Assembly (NCBI GenBank): GCA_946481195.1
Contig: CAMLNG010000197.1
Coordinates: 1-6,997, forward strand
Length of the DNA stretch: 6,997 bases
From: an uncultured Chromatiaceae bacterium
GTDB taxonomy: Bacteria > Pseudomonadota > Gammaproteobacteria > Enterobacterales > Alteromonadaceae
Reading direction: 5' to 3'
In this document: positions 1 to 5,835 of the stretch, in pieces
Position numbering within the stretch: position 1 is the stretch's first letter
How the letters are laid out: each line of letters starts with the position of its first letter
Translations under genes and position numbers: made by a program
Notes under the pieces: generated by a model
Databases searched by the model: none
The model's input: only the letters and a program-made list of their open reading frames with translations
What the model was told of the DNA's origin: nothing

Positions 1-566
1 GGCGCTGGTTTTATCCGATCGCCATCAATCTGGCCGGCCCGGAATTACTCGACGACAGCTTTTTTGCCTATTTACTGGCACAAAGCGCGCATTATCCCTG
101 GCTGACCAAACGGCTGCAGCTGGAGATCACTGAAACCCATTTCGCCACACAACAACCGGCCTTACACACCCGGCTGCGAGCGCTCAGCCAATACGGCTTC
201 AGCATTGCCATCGACGATTTTGGCACCGGCCACGCATCGCTCAGTCAGTTAGTGGATATGCCGGCGGATACGCTGAAAATTGACCGGCGTTTTGTCGCAG
301 CCATTCCGCATCACCGCCAGCAAATTAAAGTGCTGCATACCACGTTGCAACTGGCCCGGGCATTGAATCTGACCACAGTGGCAGAAGGTGTGGAAAATGA
401 CATTCAGCGCAAGTTTCTGGCAAAACTCGGTTTTCCGCTGCTGCAAGGTTATTTGTTTGGCCGGCCGGCACCGGCAGAGCACTGGCACGCCCGGTTGGAG
501 CAACAGCAACCAGTGCTGCCGGAAGTTAGCCGGTTATCGGGCGCGGAGTCGGATGTGGCTGGATAA
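1..566 (+). CDS. EAL-domain cyclic-di-GMP phosphodiesterase, C-terminal part (5' end outside window)
   Basis: The frame is open from base 3 to the TAA at 564-566, giving 187 codons. It encodes most of an EAL domain, which hydrolyses cyclic-di-GMP to linear pGpG in the cytoplasm. The EAL signature itself lies upstream of the window, but the later active-site motifs are all present: the Asn of INLAG (codon 27-29), the Glu of LEITET (123-125), the Asp pair of DDFGTG (213-218), the Lys of LKID (276-278), the Glu of AEGVEN (384-386) and the Gln of QGYLF (444-446). The visible part therefore looks catalytically intact, not a degenerate c-di-GMP receptor. After the domain there is only a short Gln/Pro-rich tail. 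The N-terminal sensory or GGDEF part, if any, cannot be seen, so no gene symbol is given. The gene converges on cysQ and its last 41 bases overlap the end of cysQ. Confidence 0.93.
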   Translation, partial: RWFYPIAINLAGPELLDDSFFAYLLAQSAHYPWLTKRLQLEITETHFATQQPALHTRLRALSQYGFSIAIDDFGTGHASLSQLVDMPADTLKIDRRFVAAIPHHRQQIKVLHTTLQLARALNLTTVAEGVENDIQRKFLAKLGFPLLQGYLFGRPAPAEHWHARLEQQQPVLPEVSRLSGAESDVAG

Positions 567-1356
567 GTTCGTGCCATGCCAAAGTCGACTGCCCTATCAC
601 CATAAAGTCCGGATTGGCTAAAGTTTCGCGCTGATTGTAACTGAGTGGAAAAAACTGGCTGTCGAGAATACGGCCACCAGCTTCTTCGACAATGATATGC
701 ACTGCGCCAGTGTCCCACTCGCCGGTCGGGCCAAGCCGCATGTAACAATCCGCACCACCTTCCGCCACCAGACAACTTTTCAGTGAACAACTGCCAAGCG
801 CAATAAATTCAGCCTGTTGCTGCGGTGCTAGTAAGGCACTGATCAGGTGCTGGGGCTGGCGGCGACTGACCGCAATGCGCAGCGGGTCGCCCTCCTGGTG
901 CTGCCGCACTTTGATGTGATTAATCAGATGGCGTTGTTGTTTAAAAGCGCCATGGCCACGCGTCGCGTAGTACCAGACTTGTTCTTTCGGCCAATAAATC
1001 ACACCAAGGGCCGGCCAGCCATGCTCAACCAACGCGATGCTGACGGCAAAATCGCCGCTGCGGGCGACAAACTCCTGCGTGCCGTCCATCGGATCAATCA
1101 GCCAATAGCGCGGCCAGTGCTGGCGTTGTGCCAGCGGCACCAGATGGCTTTCTTCAGAAATTACCGGGATGTCCGGGGTCAGTTCGGATAACTGTTCAAT
1201 AATGATTTGATTGGCGGCGTAATCGGCAGCAGTCACCGGGCTGTTATCCGCCTTGGTCTCTGCCTGAACTTCGCCACTGAGATACATCTGCCACAAACGT
1301 TCGCCCGCTTGTTGCGCTGTGGCTTTTACCGGTTCGAGCAGTTTACTTAAAAACAT
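526..1356 (-). CDS. cysQ: 3'(2'),5'-bisphosphate nucleotidase CysQ
   Basis: This 276-residue protein belongs to the inositol-monophosphatase-like family of Mg-dependent, Li-sensitive phosphatases. CysQ converts 3'-phosphoadenosine 5'-phosphate (pAp), a by-product of sulfate assimilation and acyl-carrier-protein turnover, to AMP. Visible motifs are KADNSPVTAAD (residues 36-46), the metal-binding acidic pair in SEES (67-70), the signature DPMDGTQEF (88-96) and the second metal-site motif GEWDTGAVHII (212-222) followed by EEAGG. WDTG replaces the more usual WDTA; the metal-binding Asp is kept. It is slightly longer than E. coli CysQ (about 246 residues), mostly through a Pro-rich C-terminal tail that lies in the overlap with the EAL gene. 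The ATG at 1354-1356 sits inside the last codons of nudE (14-base overlap) with only a weak ribosome-binding site, so it is probably translated by coupling to nudE. Confidence 0.95.
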   Translation of the reverse strand: MFLSKLLEPVKATAQQAGERLWQMYLSGEVQAETKADNSPVTAADYAANQIIIEQLSELTPDIPVISEESHLVPLAQRQHWPRYWLIDPMDGTQEFVARSGDFAVSIALVEHGWPALGVIYWPKEQVWYYATRGHGAFKQQRHLINHIKVRQHQEGDPLRIAVSRRQPQHLISALLAPQQQAEFIALGSCSLKSCLVAEGGADCYMRLGPTGEWDTGAVHIIVEEAGGRILDSQFFPLSYNQRETLANPDFMVIGQSTLAWHELIQPHPTPRPITG

Positions 1357-1921
1357 CGGGGTGGCTGTCCAGATATTTGCGGGCCAGGAATAAGGCGGCC
1401 ACGCTGCGAGCTTCAGTAAAATCGGCCTGTGCCAGCAATTCGTCCAGTTGGTCCCAGCGCCATAACACCAGTTCTAATGGCTCGGGTTCGTCACCTTCCA
1501 GCCGCTCGGCATAAAGGCCGCCGGCCAGCACAATCTGCATTGTAGCATTAAAATATCCGGGGGCGAGCGCGACGCTACGCAGCTCGTGCAACCAGCTTGC
1601 ACCAAACCCGGCTTCTTCCTTCAGTTCGCGGTCAGCGGCCTGCAGGGCCGTCTCGCCCGGGTCTATTAATCCTTTCGGAAAGCCCAGCTGATAATCATCG
1701 GTGCCGGCACAATATTCACGGATCAGGTAAAAATGCTCCGCATCCGGGCAGGCCACCACCATCACAGCACCGCGACCGGAACCGCGCATCCGCTCAAATA
1801 AACGCTCTTCGCCATTGCTGAATTGCAACTGCACTTGTTCAATCTTAAACAGGCGGCTTTGTGCCACGATTTCCTGCGCCAGAATGCGCGGTTTTTGCCT
1901 TGAATGCGGTTTGTCCGCCAT
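1343..1921 (-). CDS. nudE: ADP compounds hydrolase NudE (Nudix hydrolase)
   Basis: A 192-residue Nudix hydrolase. NudE cleaves ADP-ribose, Ap3A, NADH and related compounds to AMP plus the other moiety. The Nudix box is a perfect match to GX5EX7REUXEEXGU: G84, E90, R98-E99, E102-E103, G105, F106. Downstream, LAPGYFNATM (119-128) and the acidic GDEPEPLE run (143-150) resemble E. coli NudE and help separate it from the ADP-ribose pyrophosphatase NudF. I chose the ATG at 1919-1921 (protein starts MADKPHS). The frame stays open upstream to 2173, but that part runs antisense through yrfG and has no homologous character, while an AGAGG about 10 bases ahead of this ATG can serve as ribosome-binding site. 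The gene is divergent from yrfG and overlaps cysQ by 14 bases. nudE and yrfG are also near neighbours in E. coli. Confidence 0.95.
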   Translation of the reverse strand: MADKPHSRQKPRILAQEIVAQSRLFKIEQVQLQFSNGEERLFERMRGSGRGAVMVVACPDAEHFYLIREYCAGTDDYQLGFPKGLIDPGETALQAADRELKEEAGFGASWLHELRSVALAPGYFNATMQIVLAGGLYAERLEGDEPEPLELVLWRWDQLDELLAQADFTEARSVAALFLARKYLDSHPDVFK

Positions 1922-1979
1922 AGCTCTGCCTCTGCTACAATGGCACTTCACTTTGCCTGCACTACTATAAATCGGAAAG
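1922..1979. promoter_or_regulatory. Divergent nudE/yrfG intergenic promoter region
   Basis: These 58 bases separate two divergent start codons and must hold promoter elements for nudE-cysQ on the minus strand and yrfG on the plus strand, unless a promoter lies inside a gene. The AT-rich core ACTATAAAT (1964-1972) supplies a possible -10 in each direction: TATAAA (1966-1971) on plus, and TATAGT (complement of 1965-1970), one mismatch from TATAAT, on minus. No convincing -35 hexamer at normal spacing is visible for either, so exact promoters are uncertain. A shared -10 core would make the two transcription events mutually exclusive at any moment; this is inference only. Confidence 0.35.
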
Positions 1980-2666
1980 ATGGAAAAACCTATGCTGGAT
2001 TGGTCGGCGATCGATACTGTTTTACTGGATATGGACGGCACTTTGCTCGACCTGCATTTTGATAACCATTTCTGGCTGGAGCATTTACCCAAACGCTGGA
2101 GTGAACTCACCGGCATCGACGAGGCCGAAGCCCGCACCACCTTGCGAGCTGAATACGCCGTGTTGCAGGGCAAAATTGAATGGTATTGCCTCGACTACTG
2201 GACACGCCGGCTGAATTTACCGATCACTGCGCTCAAACGCGAAATCAGCAACAAAATCGCCATGCGTGAAGACACGCCGGCATTCCTGCAGGCGCTGCAG
2301 CAAAGTGGCCGCCGTATCGTGCTGGTCACCAATGCGCACCCGGACAGCCTGTCATTAAAAGTCGAACTGACGCCGCTTGCTGCTTATATCGACGAACTGA
2401 TTTCAACCCACGAATTTGGCGTGACCAAAGAACAACAGGAATTATGGCAACAGCTACAGGCCCAGCTTGGTTTTGACGCCAAACGCACCTTGTTTGTCGA
2501 CGACAGCCTGCCGATTTTGCACGCGGCACAGCAGTTTGGTATTGCCCATCTGTTGGCAGTCGCCAATCCGGACAGCCAGCAGCCGGTGCGGCAGATTGAG
2601 GAATTTCCGGCCATCACCGACTACCGGGATTTAGTGGCAGATATTTTGGCAGCGCCGGTACATTAA
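1980..2666 (+). CDS. yrfG: GMP/IMP 5'-nucleotidase YrfG (HAD superfamily)
   Basis: This 228-residue HAD-superfamily phosphatase matches YrfG, which dephosphorylates GMP and IMP in the cytoplasm. HAD motif I is VLLDMDGT with the nucleophile D17 and acid/base D19. Motif II is LVTNAH around T117. Motif III is K150 in GVTKEQQELW. Motif IV is LFVDDS with D174-D175. Family-specific stretches recalled from E. coli YrfG are also present: LLDLHFDNHFW (22-32), WYCLDYW (68-74), LVTNAHPD and ANPDS. The start is ambiguous. The ATG at 1980 directly abuts GGAAAG (1974-1979), too close for a good ribosome-binding site. The in-frame ATG at 1992 (protein starting MLDW, 224 residues) has GGA at 1982-1984, at normal spacing, and may be the true start. 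It is divergent from nudE and followed by a strong terminator. Confidence 0.95.
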   Translation: MEKPMLDWSAIDTVLLDMDGTLLDLHFDNHFWLEHLPKRWSELTGIDEAEARTTLRAEYAVLQGKIEWYCLDYWTRRLNLPITALKREISNKIAMREDTPAFLQALQQSGRRIVLVTNAHPDSLSLKVELTPLAAYIDELISTHEFGVTKEQQELWQQLQAQLGFDAKRTLFVDDSLPILHAAQQFGIAHLLAVANPDSQQPVRQIEEFPAITDYRDLVADILAAPVH

Positions 2667-2670
2667 ATTT

Positions 2671-2708
2671 AAGAAGCCTTCCACAGTAAGTGGAAGGCTT
2701 CTTTTTTT
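2671..2708 (+). terminator. Intrinsic terminator after yrfG
   Basis: A perfect 14-bp stem (AAGAAGCCTTCCAC at 2671-2684, complement at 2690-2703) with a 5-base loop AGTAA runs directly into a T tract ending at 2708. It begins 4 bases after the yrfG stop. On the plus strand this is a textbook Rho-independent terminator. On the minus strand the same stem is followed only by a mixed A/T run, so it could also stop transcripts of the gene at 2719-3219, but less convincingly. Confidence 0.92.
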
Positions 2709-2718
2709 GGAAATTAAT

Positions 2719-3219
2719 TTAGAATGGGATACCCGGTGGTGTATCTGTACATGGCAAGGTTGTTAGTGCTTCTTTAGTCACCCAACCTCCTTTTTTACCA
2801 ATACTCGGGCCTGGTGGATAACCAAATGATACGAATGGCTCAGCACGATGATGGAAAACTTGACTGTACCCGGTTGAAGCATAAACAACCATTATTGCCC
2901 AACGACATTCCGTAGTTCTGTTAATAAATTGCATCGCTGTCATGTTAAAACTTATATAGTCAGTCCAGGAAGGTGGGGCAGCTGACAATTGTTCTTTGCT
3001 TGCATCGGCTAGCTCATTGTTGTCTAACAAGCTGTCTGCCGTCAGGCCATTATCGAGAAGATACTGTTTAATATCACCACTAATATGTTTGTATTCTGGC
3101 GTTACAATGCTGTGGCCGTTTAATAGCGAACCAGTAACCAGCTCTTCATTGTTTTGTGCGTATCCTGAAAATGCACATATCGTTAAACATAGCGTAGCCG
3201 TCAGCTGATTTAATTTCAT
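2719..3219 (-). CDS. Hypothetical exported small protein, AT-rich orphan
   Basis: I do not recognise this 166-residue protein. The ATG at 3217-3219 is chosen because AAGGA lies about 9 bases upstream and because the product then starts with a clear Sec signal peptide: KLN, a hydrophobic core (LTATLCLTICAFSG) and a probable signal-peptidase-I site after GYA (residue 21). The reading frame continues upstream to 3252 but would bury the signal. The Cys at 15 lacks a lipobox, so a lipoprotein is unlikely. The mature part (about 145 residues) has an acidic, Leu-rich first half and a second half rich in aromatics, Gly and Pro (TECRWAIMVVYASTGY, then SFGYPPGPSIGKKGGW). Two cysteines, C105 and C157, could form a periplasmic disulfide. 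Base composition is clearly lower in GC than its neighbours (22 of 60 bases at 2881-2940 against 41 of 60 at 5161-5220), suggesting acquisition by transfer. It lies between gspN and the yrfG terminator; a role with the T2SS, for example as a substrate, is conceivable but unsupported. Confidence 0.72.
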   Translation of the reverse strand: MKLNQLTATLCLTICAFSGYAQNNEELVTGSLLNGHSIVTPEYKHISGDIKQYLLDNGLTADSLLDNNELADASKEQLSAAPPSWTDYISFNMTAMQFINRTTECRWAIMVVYASTGYSQVFHHRAEPFVSFGYPPGPSIGKKGGWVTKEALTTLPCTDTPPGIPF

Positions 3220-3346
3220 TCTAAAAGTCCTTGTTAATATTCGTGCAGACAATCTGCATGAACACCAATAACACGGACCTACAAATATACAACTTGTTAA
3301 TTAATTTATAATATTTTTATCACTTATATTTCTAATTTATCAAGGG
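3220..3346 (-). promoter_or_regulatory. AT-rich leader and possible promoter of the orphan gene
   Basis: This 127-base stretch between the gspN stop and the orphan start is very AT-rich. On the minus strand a candidate promoter is TTGATA (complement of 3338-3343, one mismatch from TTGACA), 16 bases, then GATAAA (complement of 3316-3321, two mismatches from TATAAT). It would give a leader of about 90 bases. The -35 starts right after the gspN stop. No GC-rich hairpin with a T tract follows gspN, so readthrough from the gsp operon into the orphan gene is also possible. Such AT-rich upstream DNA is typical of regions bound by H-NS-like silencers in acquired genes, but nothing here proves binding. 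Confidence 0.35.
3241..3261. repeat. Palindrome in the leader of the orphan gene
   Basis: TGCAGA (3244-3249) and TCTGCA (3253-3258) form a perfect 6-bp inverted repeat around a 3-base centre. It extends to nine positions on each arm if one G/T mismatch is allowed. It lies about 25-40 bases upstream of the ATG at 3219, between the candidate promoter and the ribosome-binding site, so it could be an operator or a small leader hairpin. The short arms mean chance cannot be excluded. Confidence 0.4.
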
Positions 3347-4108
3347 CTACTGCGTGCGGATCTGGCCACCGAACTGAATGGTGTAACGACCTTCGGCATC
3401 CGGTTGTGACACAAAACGCATCGCTTCATGGACTTCTTTGGGCATCGAGGCATCCGGTTTTAACGTACCGGCCAACTGATAACGACCAGCCATCACGTCG
3501 GCTGTCACTGCTAATGCCAGTGGGTTATCTGGTTTTGTCACCAGCCGCAGATTGCCTTGTTCACAGCTCAGCGTGGCGTCTATCTGACGTAAATCCAGCC
3601 AGCCGATTGGCGATTTTAACCTTGCCTGTTGCCAGCTGGCGCTGCCATCTAAGGCAGAGCAATAAGGCTCGCCTTTGGTAAAGTTTTTAATATTCAGCAC
3701 GATAGCACCGCTGGCATCCACCGGCATCGGCAGCTGCAGATTACGCATAATGCCAGCCACCGGCCAGCGTAGCGTCGCCTGCTTTAACGCATAACTGCCA
3801 GGGCTTACCTGACCACTCAGATTCAGATAAGGCTGACTGTCGTCTTTGACATCACCGGCATTGAGCTGTACACCGAGTTGGCCGCGCCATAATGACGAGA
3901 GCTCCAGCTGCCAACGCAGGTTAGTCAGATAAACCGGCGGCCGCGACAATACATCAATCTGCCCCTGCCACAAAGTACCCTGTACTTTGCCGAGCTGTAC
4001 TTCCGGCGGTAGCGAAACTAATTTCAGCCAGACCGAGGCCGGCGTCAACACAGCCATAAAAATCACATAGGCCAGCATGCCAGTGACGATAAATCCGAAC
4101 TTCTTCAT
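3347..4108 (-). CDS. gspN: Type II secretion system protein N (GspN)
   Basis: A 253-residue GspN-family protein, an accessory T2SS component found in some systems, anchored in the inner membrane with a periplasmic domain. It shows a short basic N-terminus, one membrane segment at about residues 5-24 (GFIVTGMLAYVIFMAVLTPA), then the family-typical opening of the periplasmic part, VSLPPEVQLGKVQGTLWQG (31-49), followed by alternating beta-strand-like stretches to the end. C150 and C182 may form a disulfide. The ATG at 4106-4108 is chosen because AAAGAGAG precedes it at good spacing; an upstream TTG at 4153 is in frame but would put charged residues in front of the membrane anchor. It is the last recognised gsp gene and the only visible one in the cluster not overlapping its predecessor: 75 bases separate it from gspM, with no terminator between. 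Confidence 0.93.
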   Translation of the reverse strand: MKKFGFIVTGMLAYVIFMAVLTPASVWLKLVSLPPEVQLGKVQGTLWQGQIDVLSRPPVYLTNLRWQLELSSLWRGQLGVQLNAGDVKDDSQPYLNLSGQVSPGSYALKQATLRWPVAGIMRNLQLPMPVDASGAIVLNIKNFTKGEPYCSALDGSASWQQARLKSPIGWLDLRQIDATLSCEQGNLRLVTKPDNPLALAVTADVMAGRYQLAGTLKPDASMPKEVHEAMRFVSQPDAEGRYTIQFGGQIRTQ

Positions 4109-4171
4109 CAATCTCTCTTTATTCCTGCGACCATATCTGCGGTCATCTGGCAATTCGTGTTATTTCGGCCA

Positions 4172-4195
4172 CTATTCCAACAGCTATTCCAACAC
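4172..4195 (-). repeat. 12-base tandem duplication at the gspM stop codon
   Basis: CTATTCCAACA occurs twice, at 4172-4182 and 4184-4194 (period 12). Read on the minus strand this gives GTG TTG GAA TAG followed in frame by CTG TTG GAA TAG, so the last codons and stop of gspM are repeated just after the first stop. The copies differ at one base of twelve. It looks like a recent slippage duplication and leaves a second in-frame TAG 12 bases downstream. Confidence 0.75.
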
Positions 4196-4645
4196 TAGGC
4201 GCCGCACCCGAACCACACCCGGCATGTCGGTATCTGTGACTTCCAGCTGCACCAGCCGCACGCCATGTTCGCCTTGCAGCAGCTGCAACCAGCGCAGTAA
4301 TTGCTCAAAGGGCACATCGTCCAGCATCAGATCGAGCTGCTCGTCTTTTGGCTGCATCCGGCTGACTTTGATCTGAAATTGCTGACTGCTTTGCGACACT
4401 TTGTCACTGAGGCTGCCGCCGGCAGCGCCAGCCGGCGCGGCGGCCAGCTGTGGCATTTTGCCTTTGAGCCAGACCAGCTGCTCAGCCGCGGTCTTCGCCG
4501 CCAGCGCCTGACTGTCACGGGCCTGATGCAGTGGTAACCACACCAGCGCATAAAACAAACCTATACCACCGACTACACCCAACACACTTAACAATTGCTG
4601 TTCCCGGCGTTGCAGGCTGTTCCACCATAATAAAACTGCTTTCAT
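4184..4645 (-). CDS. gspM: Type II secretion system protein M (GspM)
   Basis: A 153-residue GspM, the bitopic inner-membrane platform protein that pairs with GspL to link the GspE ATPase to the pseudopilus. The layout fits the family: a short cytoplasmic N-terminus with WWNSLQRREQQLL (7-19), one membrane segment at about 18-38 (LLSVLGVVGGIGLFYALVWL), a helical Ala/Gln-rich linker (about 41-95) and a small ferredoxin-like periplasmic domain containing DDVPFEQLLRWLQLLQ (109-124). Length is normal (about 150-165). The ATG at 4643-4645 overlaps the gspL stop as ATGA, with GGAG six bases ahead inside the end of gspL, so translation is coupled. The stop region is duplicated in tandem. Confidence 0.95.
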   Translation of the reverse strand: MKAVLLWWNSLQRREQQLLSVLGVVGGIGLFYALVWLPLHQARDSQALAAKTAAEQLVWLKGKMPQLAAAPAGAAGGSLSDKVSQSSQQFQIKVSRMQPKDEQLDLMLDDVPFEQLLRWLQLLQGEHGVRLVQLEVTDTDMPGVVRVRRLVLE

Positions 4646-5835
4646 GATTTGCTCCGCAGCGTCAGCGTGCCCTGCACTTTGCCGTCAATCTGACTGAGCG
4701 CGCCCTGATCCACCTGATAACCCTGCTGCTGTAGCTGGGCTTTTAACGCTTCAAAACGCTGAAAACTTCCGGCAGTGGCCAGCAGCTTTAATTCAGATTT
4801 TTTACTGTCGTATTTCAGGTTATTCAGCACCACAGGTTCAGCACCGCCCAAGGCTGGTGTCATGCCACCGAGCATGGCCAGCAAACTATACTGCCCCTGC
4901 GCCCCGCTGGCCGCCAGTTTGCGTTCAACCTGACGTTTCAGATTGACGATGCGTTCCTGCGGAAACTGTTGTTTATACAAAGCGCTGGCCTCAGCGCGGG
5001 CTGCAGTCGCTTCCCGGCTGAACTGCCAGGCTTCCGCGCCAACCAGACTCAAATACAACACAGCGCAGGCCGCAGCCAGACTGCCACTTAAGCGCCACTG
5101 CGCCCAATATTTGTTACTGGCTTTCTTCGGCGTATAAACACCCTGCAGCAGGTTAAATGACACCGTTTCCAGCCGCTGAGCCAGCAAGGCCAGTGGCAAC
5201 TCCGCCGGCGCCAGCTGATGGGGCTGGGCATTGCAGCTGTCTGGCCAGGGACTGTAACTCAGCACTTCCGGTAATGCCGCCAGCTGCAGATAATCCGGCC
5301 ACCAGCTGTCATCAATACAACTGCCCTGCCAGTCACCGTGGCGCAGCAACCACTGACTGCCGAGCTGCACAGCAACCGGCTGTTCCATGAGTGGTAATAA
5401 AAGCGCGTCCGGCAATAAACGGCGCGGCGCAAAACCGGCTTGTTGTAACAACTCAAGCCACTGCTCAAGCAGGCTGCGTCTAAGCACGGCGACCTGCTGC
5501 AGATACTGGTTGTCGCGCTGAATCGTCTGCGCCGGTAACACCAAAAGCTGTTCGATATCTTCGGCCTGCTCTTCTTCCAGCATATAAGGCAAAGCCTGCA
5601 GCATTTGCCGGTTCGGTTTGCCCGGTAAGGCCACTTCTTTCAGCACCACATCACAGGCCGGCAATAAAGCGGTTAAAGGCCGGCTGACGCCGATGCGCTC
5701 GGCCAGGCCGGTCAGTTCACTGGCATCCGCCAGCTGCCCGGAGGCAATCACTTCGGCCGACGTTGCCGACCAGATCAGCCACCACAACGGCTGTTGCGGC
5801 ACACTGCCAAGTCTGATGATTAATTGTTCACTCAC
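4642..5835 (-). CDS. gspL: Type II secretion system protein L (GspL)
   Basis: A 397-residue GspL, the inner-membrane protein that recruits the GspE ATPase and pairs with GspM. Residues 1 to about 240 are the cytoplasmic actin-like region with family-typical stretches ALPYMLEEEQAEDIEQLLV (81-99) and SFNLLQGVYTPKK (226-238). A single membrane segment follows at about 248-266 (RLSGSLAAACAVLYLSLVG), then a coiled-coil-like stretch (about 270-305) and a periplasmic ferredoxin-like domain to the end. The start codon is GTG (5833-5835), overlapping the gspK TGA as GTGA. It is supported by GGAGG six bases upstream inside the end of gspK and by the family-typical start MSEQLIIRLGS. It overlaps gspM by 4 bases. 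Confidence 0.96.
   Translation of the reverse strand: MSEQLIIRLGSVPQQPLWWLIWSATSAEVIASGQLADASELTGLAERIGVSRPLTALLPACDVVLKEVALPGKPNRQMLQALPYMLEEEQAEDIEQLLVLPAQTIQRDNQYLQQVAVLRRSLLEQWLELLQQAGFAPRRLLPDALLLPLMEQPVAVQLGSQWLLRHGDWQGSCIDDSWWPDYLQLAALPEVLSYSPWPDSCNAQPHQLAPAELPLALLAQRLETVSFNLLQGVYTPKKASNKYWAQWRLSGSLAAACAVLYLSLVGAEAWQFSREATAARAEASALYKQQFPQERIVNLKRQVERKLAASGAQGQYSLLAMLGGMTPALGGAEPVVLNNLKYDSKKSELKLLATAGSFQRFEALKAQLQQQGYQVDQGALSQIDGKVQGTLTLRSKS

Noticed and set aside
847..1191. Open frame on the plus strand opposite cysQ
   Set aside because: It is a shadow of the strongly conserved cysQ coding strand; no domain and no promoter or ribosome-binding site of note.
1922..2173. Upstream extension of the nudE reading frame
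   Set aside because: It runs antisense through the conserved N-terminal part of yrfG, has no family character, and the ATG at 1921 gives a normal NudE length with a usable ribosome-binding site.
2671..2708. Strong two-way terminator serving both yrfG and the orphan gene
   Set aside because: The stem is symmetric but only the plus strand has a proper T tract, so I annotated it for yrfG and left minus-strand function as a possibility.
3220..3252. Extension of the orphan gene to a start at 3252
   Set aside because: It would cover the palindrome and ribosome-binding site and place residues ahead of a complete signal peptide that begins at 3219.
4109..4153. Extension of gspN to a TTG at 4153
   Set aside because: It adds charged residues before the membrane anchor; the ATG at 4108 has the better ribosome-binding site and the usual GspN start.
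5654..5667. Second copy of the GGCAATAA element seen at the gspK hairpin
   Set aside because: It only reflects repeated use of the same Leu-Leu-Pro-Ala codons in gspL; there is no matching inverted arm.
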